Assembly: GCA_006386115.1 (NCBI GenBank) | Contig: VFIW01000017.1 | Span: forward strand, 124,001 to 188,000 | Direction: 5' to 3' | DNA: 64,000 nucleotides | Origin: Globisporangium splendens | Lineage: Eukaryota; Oomycota; Peronosporomycetes; Pythiales; Pythiaceae | Shown here: positions 1 through 9,868 of the stretch, in pieces | Layout of the letters: every line of letters starts with the position of its first letter | Position numbering within the stretch: the first letter of the stretch is position 1 | The notes under the pieces: generated by a model | What the model was told of the DNA's origin: nothing | The model's database searches: none | The model's input: the letters and a program-made list of their open reading frames with translations, nothing else | Made by a program: the position numbers and the translations under genes

Positions 1-55
1 CACGCAACTCATGCCAGGCACACGCACTGTTAGCCACACGTTTGGCAAGCGTCCA

Positions 56-2179
56 TTACCGCTTCAGTGGCAACCAGCCGTAGTAGAACAGCAACCGCAT
101 CGCATTGTGTTTTTTCACGGCGCGTTGCTGCAACGCGCGCGCTTCCATGCGCTGCCGTTTCTCCTGCGTGGCAAGTGCTTCTTCTCTCTTCCGCTCTTTG
201 ACCCGCTGCTTTTCGTTCATTTTCTGTTGGAGCCAGCGCGCTTCGCGGTCGGCACGCTTCATCTCGATCGCTTCGCGTTTTTCCTGGTCCGCTTGCTCGT
301 ATTTTTGCTTCAGCAGCTCGCGTCGCTGCTTTCGTTCAGCGGCGCGTTCTTGCATAGACACATACAGTGGATCTACTACCGGAATCACTGTCGATGTGCC
401 CAAAGCTGATGTCGCATTCTCTCTTGAACCAGGAATTTCAGATGGCATGTCCGATGGTGGAGCCGACCCTGAGGAGGTAGCTGAAGAACCTTCTTGGCAC
501 TGAACCCACGCAGTCTTCCGCATTGGGCCGCTCGATCGACTCGTACGAGGTACCGAGTCATTCCGCGAGTGAGTCTTCTCCTTTTCCTTGTGGTGGCTCG
601 CACTTACCGCTCGGTCAGACCGATCTGTTGTAGCATGTTGTACCTCCAGCTCGTCATCGCGCGATGGTGCTCCCGTGGCATCCTGTTGCCGCACCAATCA
701 CTCCATCAGCCGTTGTGCTTGCGCTTCCCTTGCCTGTTGCGCAGTCTCGAGCTGTCGCGCGTCTTTTGCGGCCGCGACACTCGCACTCCACCGATAAAAC
801 CAAATTGGCAGTTGCTTCCTGCGATAAAACGCATCCGCTTGCTGTGCAATGAGCTTTTCGTACACCAGATTCGCTTTCGTGGTTTCCACGATACGCGCAT
901 GCTGACTAGTGAGTGTATATTGCCTCCAGTGAACCCACACCTTCTGCAGCCACTGCCACTCGAATGTGTGCCGCACATGCGTGACTTGGCGCTGTCGCTG
1001 GTCCAGTTGTTGTCGCCAAACCGAGAATACGAACCGTTGCTGTTGCAGGACGTGCTGCCTGTGCCGCCAGTCGGCTTCGGTCGTCGCCGCGCGCTCGTTC
1101 TCCTTAATGATTCGCGTGATTTGCTCCTGCAGCAGCCGTTGCTCTCTCGTCATTTGCGTTTCGTCTTGGTCTCGGTTGTTTCAAGAAGAAGTATGCAAGT
1201 CGGAGGATCTCTGTCCTGGAGTTTGTCGTTTGAGCGAACTGGTAGCAATCGGGGTAGCAATAGTGGTGGCATTGTCACGAGCCGACACCTGCATCCGTGT
1301 TGCTCGCTTGTCACGCAACCGCTGCTGCCGCTCTCCCATCCGCTTCAGTGGATCGCTATTCGCATGTCGAGACAGCGTACGGGTTGACAGTTGCTGCGGC
1401 GAATCGTTTTGTCTAGCAGCAGCAGAAGTCAAACCGCCTCCTCGTTTTTCTTTCTCGTCTTTTGACTCAGTGGCATTGCTGCCAGCGCCGCCAGATCGAC
1501 TCGCTGTGGTTATCAGCGGTTTCCGCGACGCAGGCTTTTGAGTTGGCCTCCTCTCTTGGCGCGTCATAGGGACCACGCCGAGTTCAAACGTGGACTTATT
1601 CCCATGCAAAGCATGCATTCGCGCTCCCTCTGCGGATGTGTTTCCTGATCGCATAGACTGCTTTACTCCAGTCGGCGCGTCAGTCTTCCTGCTCTTTGCT
1701 GCTACCTCCGTGGCTCTTGTCGTCTTCTTCTTCTGCAGATGGCGCATCTCGTCGGCTTGGTTCTCACAGCAGAAACGCGCTTGGAGGATCTCTCGAGCAG
1801 CAGACGCCATCGCGTCGTCCTCATCTCCATCCTTTTCACGGTCACGCTTTGGCTCCACGTCCTCTTGCTGCTCGTGATCACGCATACGAAGTTGCGGGAC
1901 AAACGCGTTGCGCTTTCCGAGCAGTTGCTCGGCTCAATCTCGAATCAGTTCCTCTTCGAGCTCCAACGGACGCTCCCGCGCTTTCAATGCACTGAGCAGC
2001 AGCTCTCCGATCGACGGCGATGGATTCGTAACGGAGGACGCGTCATCTGACGCACTCTGTTGATGCTGCTGCGATTTTCGTTCTGAAAATGCAGTATCCT
2101 GGTTGGTTCCGCCTCGTTTCCCAAAGCGGACTTGCCACGCTGACGGCTCATGCTGCTCGGGGGAACGTGACGATGGCAT
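56..2179 (-). pseudogene. CCDC191/Sfi1-like coiled-coil protein interrupted by in-frame stops
   Basis: One reading frame runs from an ATG at 2179 to a TAA at 56 (about 700 codons), broken by TGA codons at 1934-1936, 1181-1183 and 698-700. The central part is rich in Gln/Arg/Trp helices of the Sfi1 or CCDC191 type, and the C-terminal third is a highly charged coiled coil ending in a WLPLKR tail, which resembles CCDC191-family proteins (centrosome or basal body; by similarity only). A good intron at 500-607 (GTAAGT donor, TTCAG acceptor) keeps the frame, so splicing signals persist. A second possible intron (CAG/GTGTCG near 1288 to CTGCAG near 1127) would remove the middle stop. All three stops could come from CGA by one C-to-T change. 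Either a decaying gene or a gene with introns I could not resolve. The family call is moderate. Confidence 0.5.
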
Positions 2180-2480
2180 TCTGCCTCTGAGTCGCGTCGA
2201 TTGTGTCGGCGTTTACCGACGGAAGAAGTGCTTGGTGGTAGGCAGCATACAAGCACGTTTCTTCGTCAGACTGGCGACAAGCAAGTCGATTGCGAGGATA
2301 AAATAGAGAGCCAAGTTTCCAAAAATGGTTTCACCCTCAAGAACCTGAGACGTTAAAATAGGGCAATGTAGATGATGCCTGTGCCAACACGCCGGCCAGC
2401 TTTTGTCCAGTTAGAGGGAGAAGAAGGCACAGCATCTCTGTGGCTTGTGCTGCTCTCAAGACTGGGAAGCAGTCTTTCTC

Positions 2481-3666
2481 ATGTTTGGCAAAGAGAATCT
2501 GGTGCAATGCCTCGCTGGCGCCGGGTGCTTCAGTGTGGTGCGCAGTTTCCATCCATTCGTTCCGATTTCTTTCATTCTTCTATCTCTTAGTCATTCACTC
2601 TCTGCGTATGCCGCACGTTATCAGATCCAAACGCTGTTGCTGATCATCCTCGGCGCGCTCTTCGTGAGCAATGAGCACTATCATCAACTGCTCGGGAACA
2701 CGATCAAGCACGTCGGCGGTGGTCTCATCTCCACGGGTTTGTTGTATCTGCTCGCAGCTGTGCTCGGGTACTACGGCGCCCGCACGCAAAACAAATGCCT
2801 ACTTTTCATGGTGAGGTCCCTGCATTGTAACTTTGACTTCTGGCTGCTTGGCTGGTCAATCTGCGTAGCTCCTCATAATACAGAAACTTGTGCGGATGTG
2901 TAGCTCTTCGTGCTGCTTGCGCTCTTGCTGCTCCTCCAGACAGTCTTTGGCAGTGTCGCGCTGAGCAAATCCATCCCCTCCCTCGCGCACGAGACCCAGG
3001 TCGCGTGCCTCACGCTCGGTCTCTACGACACCATTGCGATCAAGCAGCAGGCGTGCGACTAGTTTCTCCACAGTGACGACTTTGCGGGTATGACGCTCGT
3101 GTGGCAGTCGTACTACGTCAACAGCATCACCAAGGGCTCGTATCGCGTCATGGTGCTTAGCTTCCAGAAGGAGCACTTTTGCTGCGGCAATGGGATGCCA
3201 TCGCGGTGCTCAAACGACACGCGGGCGTTCCCAGCCTCGTACCCATCGACGACGATCTCGACCAAAGTGCGGCAGCGCATCACGTGCGATTCCTACGGCA
3301 CCATGGCGTACGCGACGACGAAAGAGTGCAAGGCGAATGGTCGCTGCGAGTATGACCTCCCCTACGGATCCTGCGGCTTCAATCCCGTGAGGACGACGAC
3401 GCGCGGATGCGGCGCGTTCGTGTTTGCGAAACTCAGCACCCAAGTCGAAGCCATCGGTATCATTGTGCTAGTCTCGCTCATGTTCCCGGCGCGTAAATGC
3501 ATTAATCTGCTGGCGCCAAAGCTGTACATGGTGACTTACTTCACACCTTTATGACTAGATCTCGTTCCTGGTCGCGTCGCTCTGTCTTTGCTTCAAGTGT
3601 CGAGACGAAGATGTACTGCCAAGCATCGAATTTGCTCCAAAAGTTAGAATTCACGCCAAGGGATGA
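2481..3666 (+). CDS. Tetraspanin, possibly disrupted
   Basis: Four-helix membrane protein of the tetraspanin family, which organises membrane microdomains. Visible parts are a first hydrophobic segment (about 2620-2680), a second ending in a GYYGA motif (about 2730-2800), a third (2904-2960), a large cysteine-rich outer loop with the diagnostic CCG motif at about 3180-3188 and further paired cysteines, and a fourth helix ending at the TGA at 3664. Intron 2811-2903 is canonical. The last intron ends at 3558; its donor is either 3465 or 3471, both in phase 0 and both giving an unbroken fourth helix. An in-frame TAG at 3060-3062, just before the outer loop, is not explained by any convincing intron, so the gene may be a pseudogene. 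The 5' exon (ATG 2481, intron ending near 2621) is a guess. Confidence 0.6.
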
Positions 3667-5797
3667 GTTGTTCTTCTTTCAAGCTTGCTTTGGATCAATT
3701 TGTGGCTTTTGAGCTATCAATGCCGTTGACAAGCAAATTGAGCTAAACTGTTGGCTTAAGACAGAGCTTTTCTGAGTCTGAGTGCTTAGACTGGAGAGTC
3801 ACTGTCTCTGGCTCGCTCCCAAGCTCGCGTTTTACGAGGCTCTAAGCTACAAAACACATTCTGGCGAACGTACATGTACGAGCAGTGCGATCTGTTGCCG
3901 TGCGGTCCATTTTGCGTCCAGCAAACTCGTTTTCACGAAATGCTTTTTGATCGCGATCGCATTCAGCTTGTGGTCGTGCTTTCGCTGAATCTCCTACCAA
4001 CACATGACAATTGAAAAGTCATACGTGAACTTTTCCAACCTTGGTTTTACATATCGAGACGAGAAAATGCACGAAAGACGTACCCCTGTGGTTGGCGATG
4101 TGAAGAACCAAAACTGTGGCATACCACCGACGATGAGGATCGTATCGGCGATGTCCACTTTAGCTTTCCGCTCCCAGAGACGCTTGTAAATTCTGCAAAG
4201 ACGCCAACGTCAGTGAGATGAATGAGGTGATTCGGATAAGCACTGACGTCTGTGCATACTCCATCCACCGCAGCTTTTGCAACTTGGTGTTCTGCGCGAT
4301 TTGCTCGACGAGGTCGTGGCCACGCAGTCCTGAGCCAGAATCTAAGCCATGCACATCTGTGAGGTGCGTGTGGTGGCAGGACGAGTGGGGCTTGGAATCG
4401 CTGTCGCGTCGTGCAATGTGCTGCTGCCGAGTGCTCGTGTGCAGCCACGAACTTCGACCTGATGGATCCACCGCGGTTGCGCTTTTCTTGGGCATAACTT
4501 CGCGTCCAGGTATCTCGAGTTACGTTACCTCAGACTTCAGGCAACAGCACAGCGAGTATGTGTGGGAGGCTGCTGCTGGAGTGTGCGTTGGGACGCGACT
4601 TTTTTTGCTATTTCCAGATGCTTCGACAAACACACCGTGCAATTGGCGAGTACTGAGAATGTGACCACAGATGGGCAATGCAGACGGGCTTTTGGAGTGA
4701 GTTCAAGCTCTTGAGTGCTACCGGTGGCATCATAGAGCTCATCGTGTGATGGCTTGCTGTTAAAGCCTGGTCGGGCTCAAACGGGGTGCAGCTGTTGCTT
4801 TACGAGAAACTTCCCTGCTGCCCGCGGTCGCGTGGTAGAACTGCGAAGCATGGGTGGCGCCAGGCTGTAGTGAGCGCACGCGTTGGTCGCAGCAGTATGG
4901 TCGCGACGCGGCATCACGCGTTTGTTTCTCTCCGCTTGCTGTCTGTGCTTGCGTCCAAATACCCATTTCCATCGAGTGAGATAGAAGAATTATGATGCCG
5001 CATCATCTATGTTGAGAGATGCACCCATGCACAAAATGGTGCCCTACTCCTGTTTTGGCCATGCACAACAATATTCCCGAAGTTGCAGAGCTCGTAAATG
5101 TCATTCTACGGTTTTGTTTTTTTGAAGGTGACTTATGCTTGTATGTGGTATTAAATGCCCGACAAAAAATGGGAAAATTCAAAGGTGCATAGGACAGCTC
5201 AGCACACATGGAGAAGTGAGAGCACAAGTGGACGAGGAAAGCATATATATGCGATCACCACTGTGACTTTTCGGCTCTCTGATTGGCTGATTTCGTGTCA
5301 CATCTCTTTTAAGAGATTTCTTAAAAGAAACGCCGCTCCTGACATAGGCAATACAGTACGAACAGCCAGTGCGTTTAACCGAACGGTTGGTAATTCAGAG
5401 CAATTCCACCCTTAATTAGCATAACCAGCACCTTGTTGAGCATCCCTAAATGTGTTCTCCCATTCTATTGGCTTTTGTCAAGTTAACTTTTCCACCAATA
5501 AAAATTGGAGAGTAGAAATAAATCGGCAAGTCAAATTTGCCTGTTCAAAATCGTTCTTGATTGGCAGAAAAGAAAATTCAACTTGATTCCACCAATCAGC
5601 ACAGACCCTTTATATTTGCGATCCCAACCAATCCTCACCCAATTTCACCAAATGCGTTCTTTTTATTGGAGCAAATGTATAGACGCTCACTGTTCGTTTC
5701 CCACCGAATATTTGTGTGTTGATAATTTTAGTGTCGGCCGCGCAATCTCAAAACCGAAAAATTAGCTTGGCGCCTGGCAGAAAAGAAGTAAATTAGG
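3667..5797. other. Intergenic region with possible LRR remnant and CCAAT cluster
   Basis: No convincing gene in about 2.1 kb. On the minus strand at 4160-4420 a short reading frame resembles a ribonuclease-inhibitor-type leucine-rich repeat (GLRGHDLVEQIAQNTKLQKL), but it is isolated and broken, so at most a fossil. The right half is AT-rich and holds many CCAAT boxes (see the separate entry). A palindromic TATA-like stretch (catatatatg) lies near 5240. Confidence 0.5.
5282..5669. promoter_or_regulatory. Cluster of nine CCAAT boxes upstream of the zinc-finger gene
   Basis: CCAAT or its complement ATTGG occurs at 5282, 5467, 5495, 5504, 5560, 5592, 5628, 5639 and 5665, within 400 bp and ending about 130 bp before the ATG at 5798. 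Both orientations are present. CCAAT is the site of the NF-Y (HAP) complex in eukaryotes; a role in driving the downstream gene is inferred from density and position only. Confidence 0.5.
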
Positions 5798-7537
5798 ATG
5801 GCGGCGGACGAGAGCGGCAGCGACAGTAGCAGCGGCGTGTGCATCCTGCGCAAGTACTACACGTGCGGCGCGCCCGAGGCGGAGCGCGTGCTGCGCTGCG
5901 AGCGCACGGGCTGCGCCAAGTTCATCCACCGTTCCTGCTCGGAGCGACTGACGGAGCCCTTCCGCGACGCGTCGCTGCCGCTCCCGGTGGTCTGCGGCAA
6001 GCGCTGCTACAACGCCAAGAGCAAGGTGCGCGGCAATGCGCTAGCGACGCTCATGAACGCGGCAGGCGGCGTCGCTGGAGGCAGTAACACCACGACGGTC
6101 GTGACCGAGCGCAAGAAGCGCTCGCAGTGGAACAGCGACGGTCCGAACCCGAGCGTGAACTCGCTCAGCGTGCTGCTCGAGTGGCTCCGCGTCCCGAGCA
6201 ACTACGCGCGCTGGAAGAACGGCGGCGACGGCATCAAGTTTGAGACCAAGTCCGGGATCGCGTCCCAGATTCTGCAGCAGATCAGGAGCCACGGCATCGT
6301 CACGGACCGCAACGCGAACGACGTGTTCGCCAAGATCTACCTGCTCGAGAAAAGCTTCACCGACGCGGCCGAGTGGCTCCGCGATAACGGGAACACCACG
6401 CTCGACCGTGCGCGCGTGGGCATCGAGGTGCGCAAGCGCTGCGCTTACTACTACGACCTCGTGGAGTCCATGGGCCAAGACTTCGGGACCACGAAGACCG
6501 AGAACGCAAGTACAAGTAGCACTAGCACCAATAACAGCAGCAACAGTACAACGGCGACAGACAGCACAGAGTCGGGATCGCTCGCGGTCCCGTCGCGGAA
6601 ACGGCCCTCGACCGGGGGCAGTGAGACCGAGACGGACGCGAAGAAGCAGCAGCTCGTAGTTTCGGACCGCGAACTCTGGTCGCGCGTGTACAGCGACCTG
6701 ACGAACCAAGCGATGGACATCAACACCAAGATCGCGGCGCGCGTTGCAGCGGCCAAGAAGGCCGTCGTCGACACGCAGGTCCTCAAAGTCCCGATTCCAA
6801 CCACGACCATTGCGCCAGCACTGGCGAGCGCGCCGCACTCGTTCTTGAAGCCGATGACGACGAACACACCGATTGCGAGCAAACCAGCGACTTCTGCCTC
6901 TACCACCAGCAGCAAGAGCAGCACGATCACAGGGTCAACGGACCTCGCCACGTTGCACGCTTCCTTGGTGCTCGCAAGTGCTGCAGCCGCAGTGTCCAAG
7001 TCCTCGGTGACACCTCCAATCAAGGCGAAGCCGACCGCAGCGGTCCCGATGGCGGCAACGACCTCGAAACCTGCAGAGCAAAACAAATCGAGCAACAGCT
7101 CCTCGTCCAATGCCACGACGACTTCGACAACAACAGCTACCACTAGTCCTCAAGAACCATCGCTTTCAGTCAAACCCACTGAAAACGGTGTGAAGCTGCT
7201 TACGACGTCGGCTTCAGCGACAGTAAGAACCATCTCGAGCACTAGCAGCACTACCTCAACTTCCATTCCTATGACCACCTCCACCAGTCCTCCTGCTCCA
7301 AGTACAGTAGAGACGACTGCAAAGGCAACGACGCCGGCGATGCCCCTGGGCTTCAACGCGTCCATGCTGGCGGTCAACAACTCGATGCTGCAGGCCACGG
7401 CTGAGAAGCTCCAGGCCGAGGCCAAGTTCGCGACCATCACGGCCAACACGGCGCTGCTTCGCGCGCGCAAGCAGCTGCGCGACGAGGGCATTCCCCAGGA
7501 CGAGATCGACGCCGTGCTGCCGCTGCAGCGCCATTGA
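5798..7537 (+). CDS. PHD-like zinc-finger / DNA-binding-like protein, oomycete family
   Basis: A single-exon gene of 579 residues. Residues 15-70 hold a cysteine/histidine array (C15, C23, C34, C39, H44, C47, C66, C70) spaced roughly like a PHD finger. Residues about 105-230 form a conserved helical block with the theme LLEWLRVPSNYARW, a DNA-binding-like module I recall in oomycete and rust-fungus proteins of unknown function. A long Ser/Thr/Ala-rich linker (about 240-520) follows, then a C-terminal helix (about 530-579) rich in Gln, Ala and Glu. That helix is shared with the gene at 9869-10864, so the two are related by duplication or domain sharing. A nuclear role is inferred. The start is the first ATG after an AT-rich leader with clustered CCAAT boxes. 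Molecular function is unknown. Confidence 0.8.
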   Translation: MAADESGSDSSSGVCILRKYYTCGAPEAERVLRCERTGCAKFIHRSCSERLTEPFRDASLPLPVVCGKRCYNAKSKVRGNALATLMNAAGGVAGGSNTTTVVTERKKRSQWNSDGPNPSVNSLSVLLEWLRVPSNYARWKNGGDGIKFETKSGIASQILQQIRSHGIVTDRNANDVFAKIYLLEKSFTDAAEWLRDNGNTTLDRARVGIEVRKRCAYYYDLVESMGQDFGTTKTENASTSSTSTNNSSNSTTATDSTESGSLAVPSRKRPSTGGSETETDAKKQQLVVSDRELWSRVYSDLTNQAMDINTKIAARVAAAKKAVVDTQVLKVPIPTTTIAPALASAPHSFLKPMTTNTPIASKPATSASTTSSKSSTITGSTDLATLHASLVLASAAAAVSKSSVTPPIKAKPTAAVPMAATTSKPAEQNKSSNSSSSNATTTSTTTATTSPQEPSLSVKPTENGVKLLTTSASATVRTISSTSSTTSTSIPMTTSTSPPAPSTVETTAKATTPAMPLGFNASMLAVNNSMLQATAEKLQAEAKFATITANTALLRARKQLRDEGIPQDEIDAVLPLQRH

Positions 7538-7951
7538 CACAGCACGTCAGCGCCAAAATGTTGTTTTCTCGCCAATTATACAACCAAATCTATTTTGATT
7601 CCCCTTTTTACTTAGTGCGCATGTCCTGTCAATAAGAAGCCCTCTCATATTTATGGTTATGTGATACAGCATGCGTCCAATGTATTCAATCCCATGCTTT
7701 AGTCAAATCAACTACCTCTATAATACGATATTGTCGTCAAAAAGAGCAACACGCAGGCTGCGTGGTACCTTTCATTGCCATAGGCAAAAGGGGGATGTCA
7801 TGGCGTGGATACAGTGGGCGTAAAAATGGAAGTCGTGCTTCTCTCTCTCTCTGACGCCAAGTGAGAAGGAGGAGGAAGCGCTACGCCGTCGTTTGCTTGC
7901 CGCCGCGGTTCTTCTTCCCTTCGCCTGTTGCGCTCGTGTGCGTAGAACCAA

Positions 7952-9535
7952 ATGCGCGCAGCAGCGGCGATGATGGCTCGTGTGAGCGCCATCCTCGGCT
8001 TGTTCTGCATGGCGTCGGGCTTTCTCCGCAGCGTCGACGCTGATGTGGTCGAGCGCTCTCTGGGAACACTTGTGAGCTGTCCATTAGGCTCGACGACGTG
8101 TCTGTGGACGGGGACAAACGGTGAACTCGTGGACGCGAATGCGCTACAGGAGATCCTGCTGGTGGAAGCAGATCTGAGTGAAGAAGATGCAGACTTTAGG
8201 CACCAAGCGCGTCGGAATCTGGAGCAGCATATGCAGTTTTTGGAGCAAGTGCACCGATACGCGCAGCAGGTGGGACACGAGTTCGCGTACCAGATGGGCG
8301 TCCATGCGCGTCATTTACTGGATGTGAATAAGCGGATGACGACGAGTGACCTGCCGGAGACCGTAGTGCACATGGACATGCAGACTGCGGCATCAAGGAG
8401 ATCGCGACGACAACTCGCGACGACTATGACGACAACGACAGCGACAAATGGATCGTCGGGCGGCGTGATCCTCAACTGGTGCAGCGCGCTCAACCCGCAG
8501 AAGCGCAGCGTGTGTTCGGCCGTGAAAAGCCAGCGGAATTGCGGCAGTTGCTGGGCGTTTGCCGCGACGGATGCGATCGAGACTGCCGTGGCGATCGCGG
8601 CCAACCAGAGCGCGGCTGTCGCGCTCGCGCCGCAGCAGTTCCTCTCGTGCAGCACGCGCGAGATCGAGCAGTCGTTCACGTACTGCTGGGTGTCGTCTTC
8701 CAGCAAGAATAGCTCTACGAATGACGCCCGCGGTGCGCCGTGGCTGAGCGAGACCATCAAGTGGAAATCGGCCAACAATGGGTGCGCGGGCGGCATGACC
8801 CACGGTGCGTTCATGGACGCCGCGCAGCTGCATTATGGTCTCGTGACGGAGCTCGAGATGCCGTACAACGACAAGAGTACGAGCAACAGCACGGGCACGT
8901 GCGTGCGCACATCCAACCAGACGGCGGCGAGCATCACGGACTGGAAGCAGGTCGTGGGACGCGATTGCTCGGCGAGTCGGGACCCGAACGTGCTGCTCAA
9001 GAGCGCACTGCAGAGCCAGCCGATCGCAGTGGCCGTCAACTCGCAGTCGCCCTTTCCCGAGTACAAGGGCGGGTTCTACACGTGCCCAAACAACGGCGAC
9101 CTGGCGTCCAAGAACAACGTCAACCACGCGCTCCTGCTCGTGGGCTACGGCTCCGACGCCACGTACGGCGACTACTGGATCCTCAAGAACTCGTACGGGA
9201 GCTCTTGGGGCGACAGCGGCTTCATGAAGCTGCTCGCGGACAACAAGACGAACTGCGGCCTCAACATCTTCCCCGTCGTGCCAGTTGGCGCCAAGGCGGG
9301 CGTCGCGACCGCGGTCGTCGATGGCGGCGGCGCCAAAGTGTTCATGGGGCTGAGTCCGAAGGAGTGGATCATGATCGCCGCGGGGGTGACGATCGCGACG
9401 CTTGTGCTCACTGCCATTGGCGTCTGGTGGACCAAGCGACGCCGCGCCGCCATCCGCGCGCTCACGAGCGGGACCATGTATGTCGCCGCCGAGACGCCCC
9501 ATCACTTTGGGCGGAGACAGCAGCGCCACCACTAG
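7952..9535 (+). CDS. Papain-like cysteine protease (C1A) with C-terminal membrane anchor
   Basis: Single exon, 527 residues. It starts with a hydrophobic signal peptide (about residues 1-30) followed by a propeptide-like region with a dibasic stretch near 147-152. The C1A catalytic set is complete: the oxyanion Gln just upstream of the active-site Cys200 in CGSCWAF, His392 in VNHALLLVGYG, and Asn413 in LKNSYGSSWG. Several N-glycosylation sequons sit in the mature domain. After the catalytic domain comes a clear transmembrane helix (about residues 468-490) and a short Arg-rich tail, so it is probably a type I membrane protease of the endolysosome or plasma membrane rather than a freely secreted enzyme. 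Met7 and Met8 are alternative starts that would shorten the signal peptide. Confidence 0.9.
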   Translation: MRAAAAMMARVSAILGLFCMASGFLRSVDADVVERSLGTLVSCPLGSTTCLWTGTNGELVDANALQEILLVEADLSEEDADFRHQARRNLEQHMQFLEQVHRYAQQVGHEFAYQMGVHARHLLDVNKRMTTSDLPETVVHMDMQTAASRRSRRQLATTMTTTTATNGSSGGVILNWCSALNPQKRSVCSAVKSQRNCGSCWAFAATDAIETAVAIAANQSAAVALAPQQFLSCSTREIEQSFTYCWVSSSSKNSSTNDARGAPWLSETIKWKSANNGCAGGMTHGAFMDAAQLHYGLVTELEMPYNDKSTSNSTGTCVRTSNQTAASITDWKQVVGRDCSASRDPNVLLKSALQSQPIAVAVNSQSPFPEYKGGFYTCPNNGDLASKNNVNHALLLVGYGSDATYGDYWILKNSYGSSWGDSGFMKLLADNKTNCGLNIFPVVPVGAKAGVATAVVDGGGAKVFMGLSPKEWIMIAAGVTIATLVLTAIGVWWTKRRRAAIRALTSGTMYVAAETPHHFGRRQQRHH

Positions 9536-9650
9536 TGTATTCTATCGCCATTTCCATTTCATACTTTCATACGCATCCATTTCTAGCTTCAAGTAGACCG
9601 CAGCATGTTCTCGAACACGCCTTTTCATGTTGGAAGCGCCGTCATGCAGA

Positions 9651-9660
9651 CTATAAATAG
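9651..9660 (+). promoter_or_regulatory. TATA-box-like element (ctataaatag)
   Basis: A consensus-like TATA element lies about 210 bp upstream of the ATG at 9869 and downstream of the protease stop. It could serve the Myb/SANT-like gene. TATA boxes are not typical of oomycete promoters, so this is tentative. Confidence 0.35.
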
Positions 9661-9757
9661 CTCCATCTCGATTTGATTGGTTAAAAACATGCATTATTAG
9701 TTTGTCTCAATTGTGTGGTTGGTTATAATTCTGAATGTGCAAAATGCAGTGAGTGGG

Positions 9758-9801
9758 GGTTGTATAATACATGTCCACAACAATGCGTGTATTATACAAC
9801 C
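9758..9801. repeat. Perfect 13-bp inverted repeat (18-nt loop)
   Basis: Arms at 9758-9770 (GGTTGTATAATAC) and 9789-9801 are exact reverse complements around an 18-nt spacer. The hairpin sits between the TATA-like element and the ATG at 9869, so it is either in the promoter or in the 5' leader of the downstream gene. It could be a dimeric protein-binding site or an RNA stem-loop. Confidence 0.8.
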
Positions 9802-9868
9802 TGGGGTGGAGGAACGAACACTGCACCCACATACAGAGCAGCTCCATCGAGAAGACGAAGGAAGCAAC

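Noticed and set aside
1181..1183. TGA as selenocysteine or reassigned codon
   Set aside because: No SECIS-like element sought or seen, and other genes in the window use TGA as a normal stop; nonsense mutation or intron is simpler.
3997..4500. Leucine-rich-repeat gene on the minus strand
   Set aside because: Only one repeat-like stretch is visible, frames break within 100 bp, and no start or neighbouring repeats are found.
6041..6838. Long minus-strand reading frame opposite the PHD-like gene
   Set aside because: Arg/His/Val-rich shadow of a GC-rich coding region; no family features.
8393..9532. 379-residue minus-strand reading frame opposite the protease
   Set aside because: Antisense shadow of a GC-rich gene; the plus strand has an intact catalytic protease.
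9713..9868. Upstream ATG of the Myb/SANT-like gene at 9713
   Set aside because: It would translate the inverted repeat and promoter-like DNA; the ATG at 9869 begins a typical acidic N-terminus.
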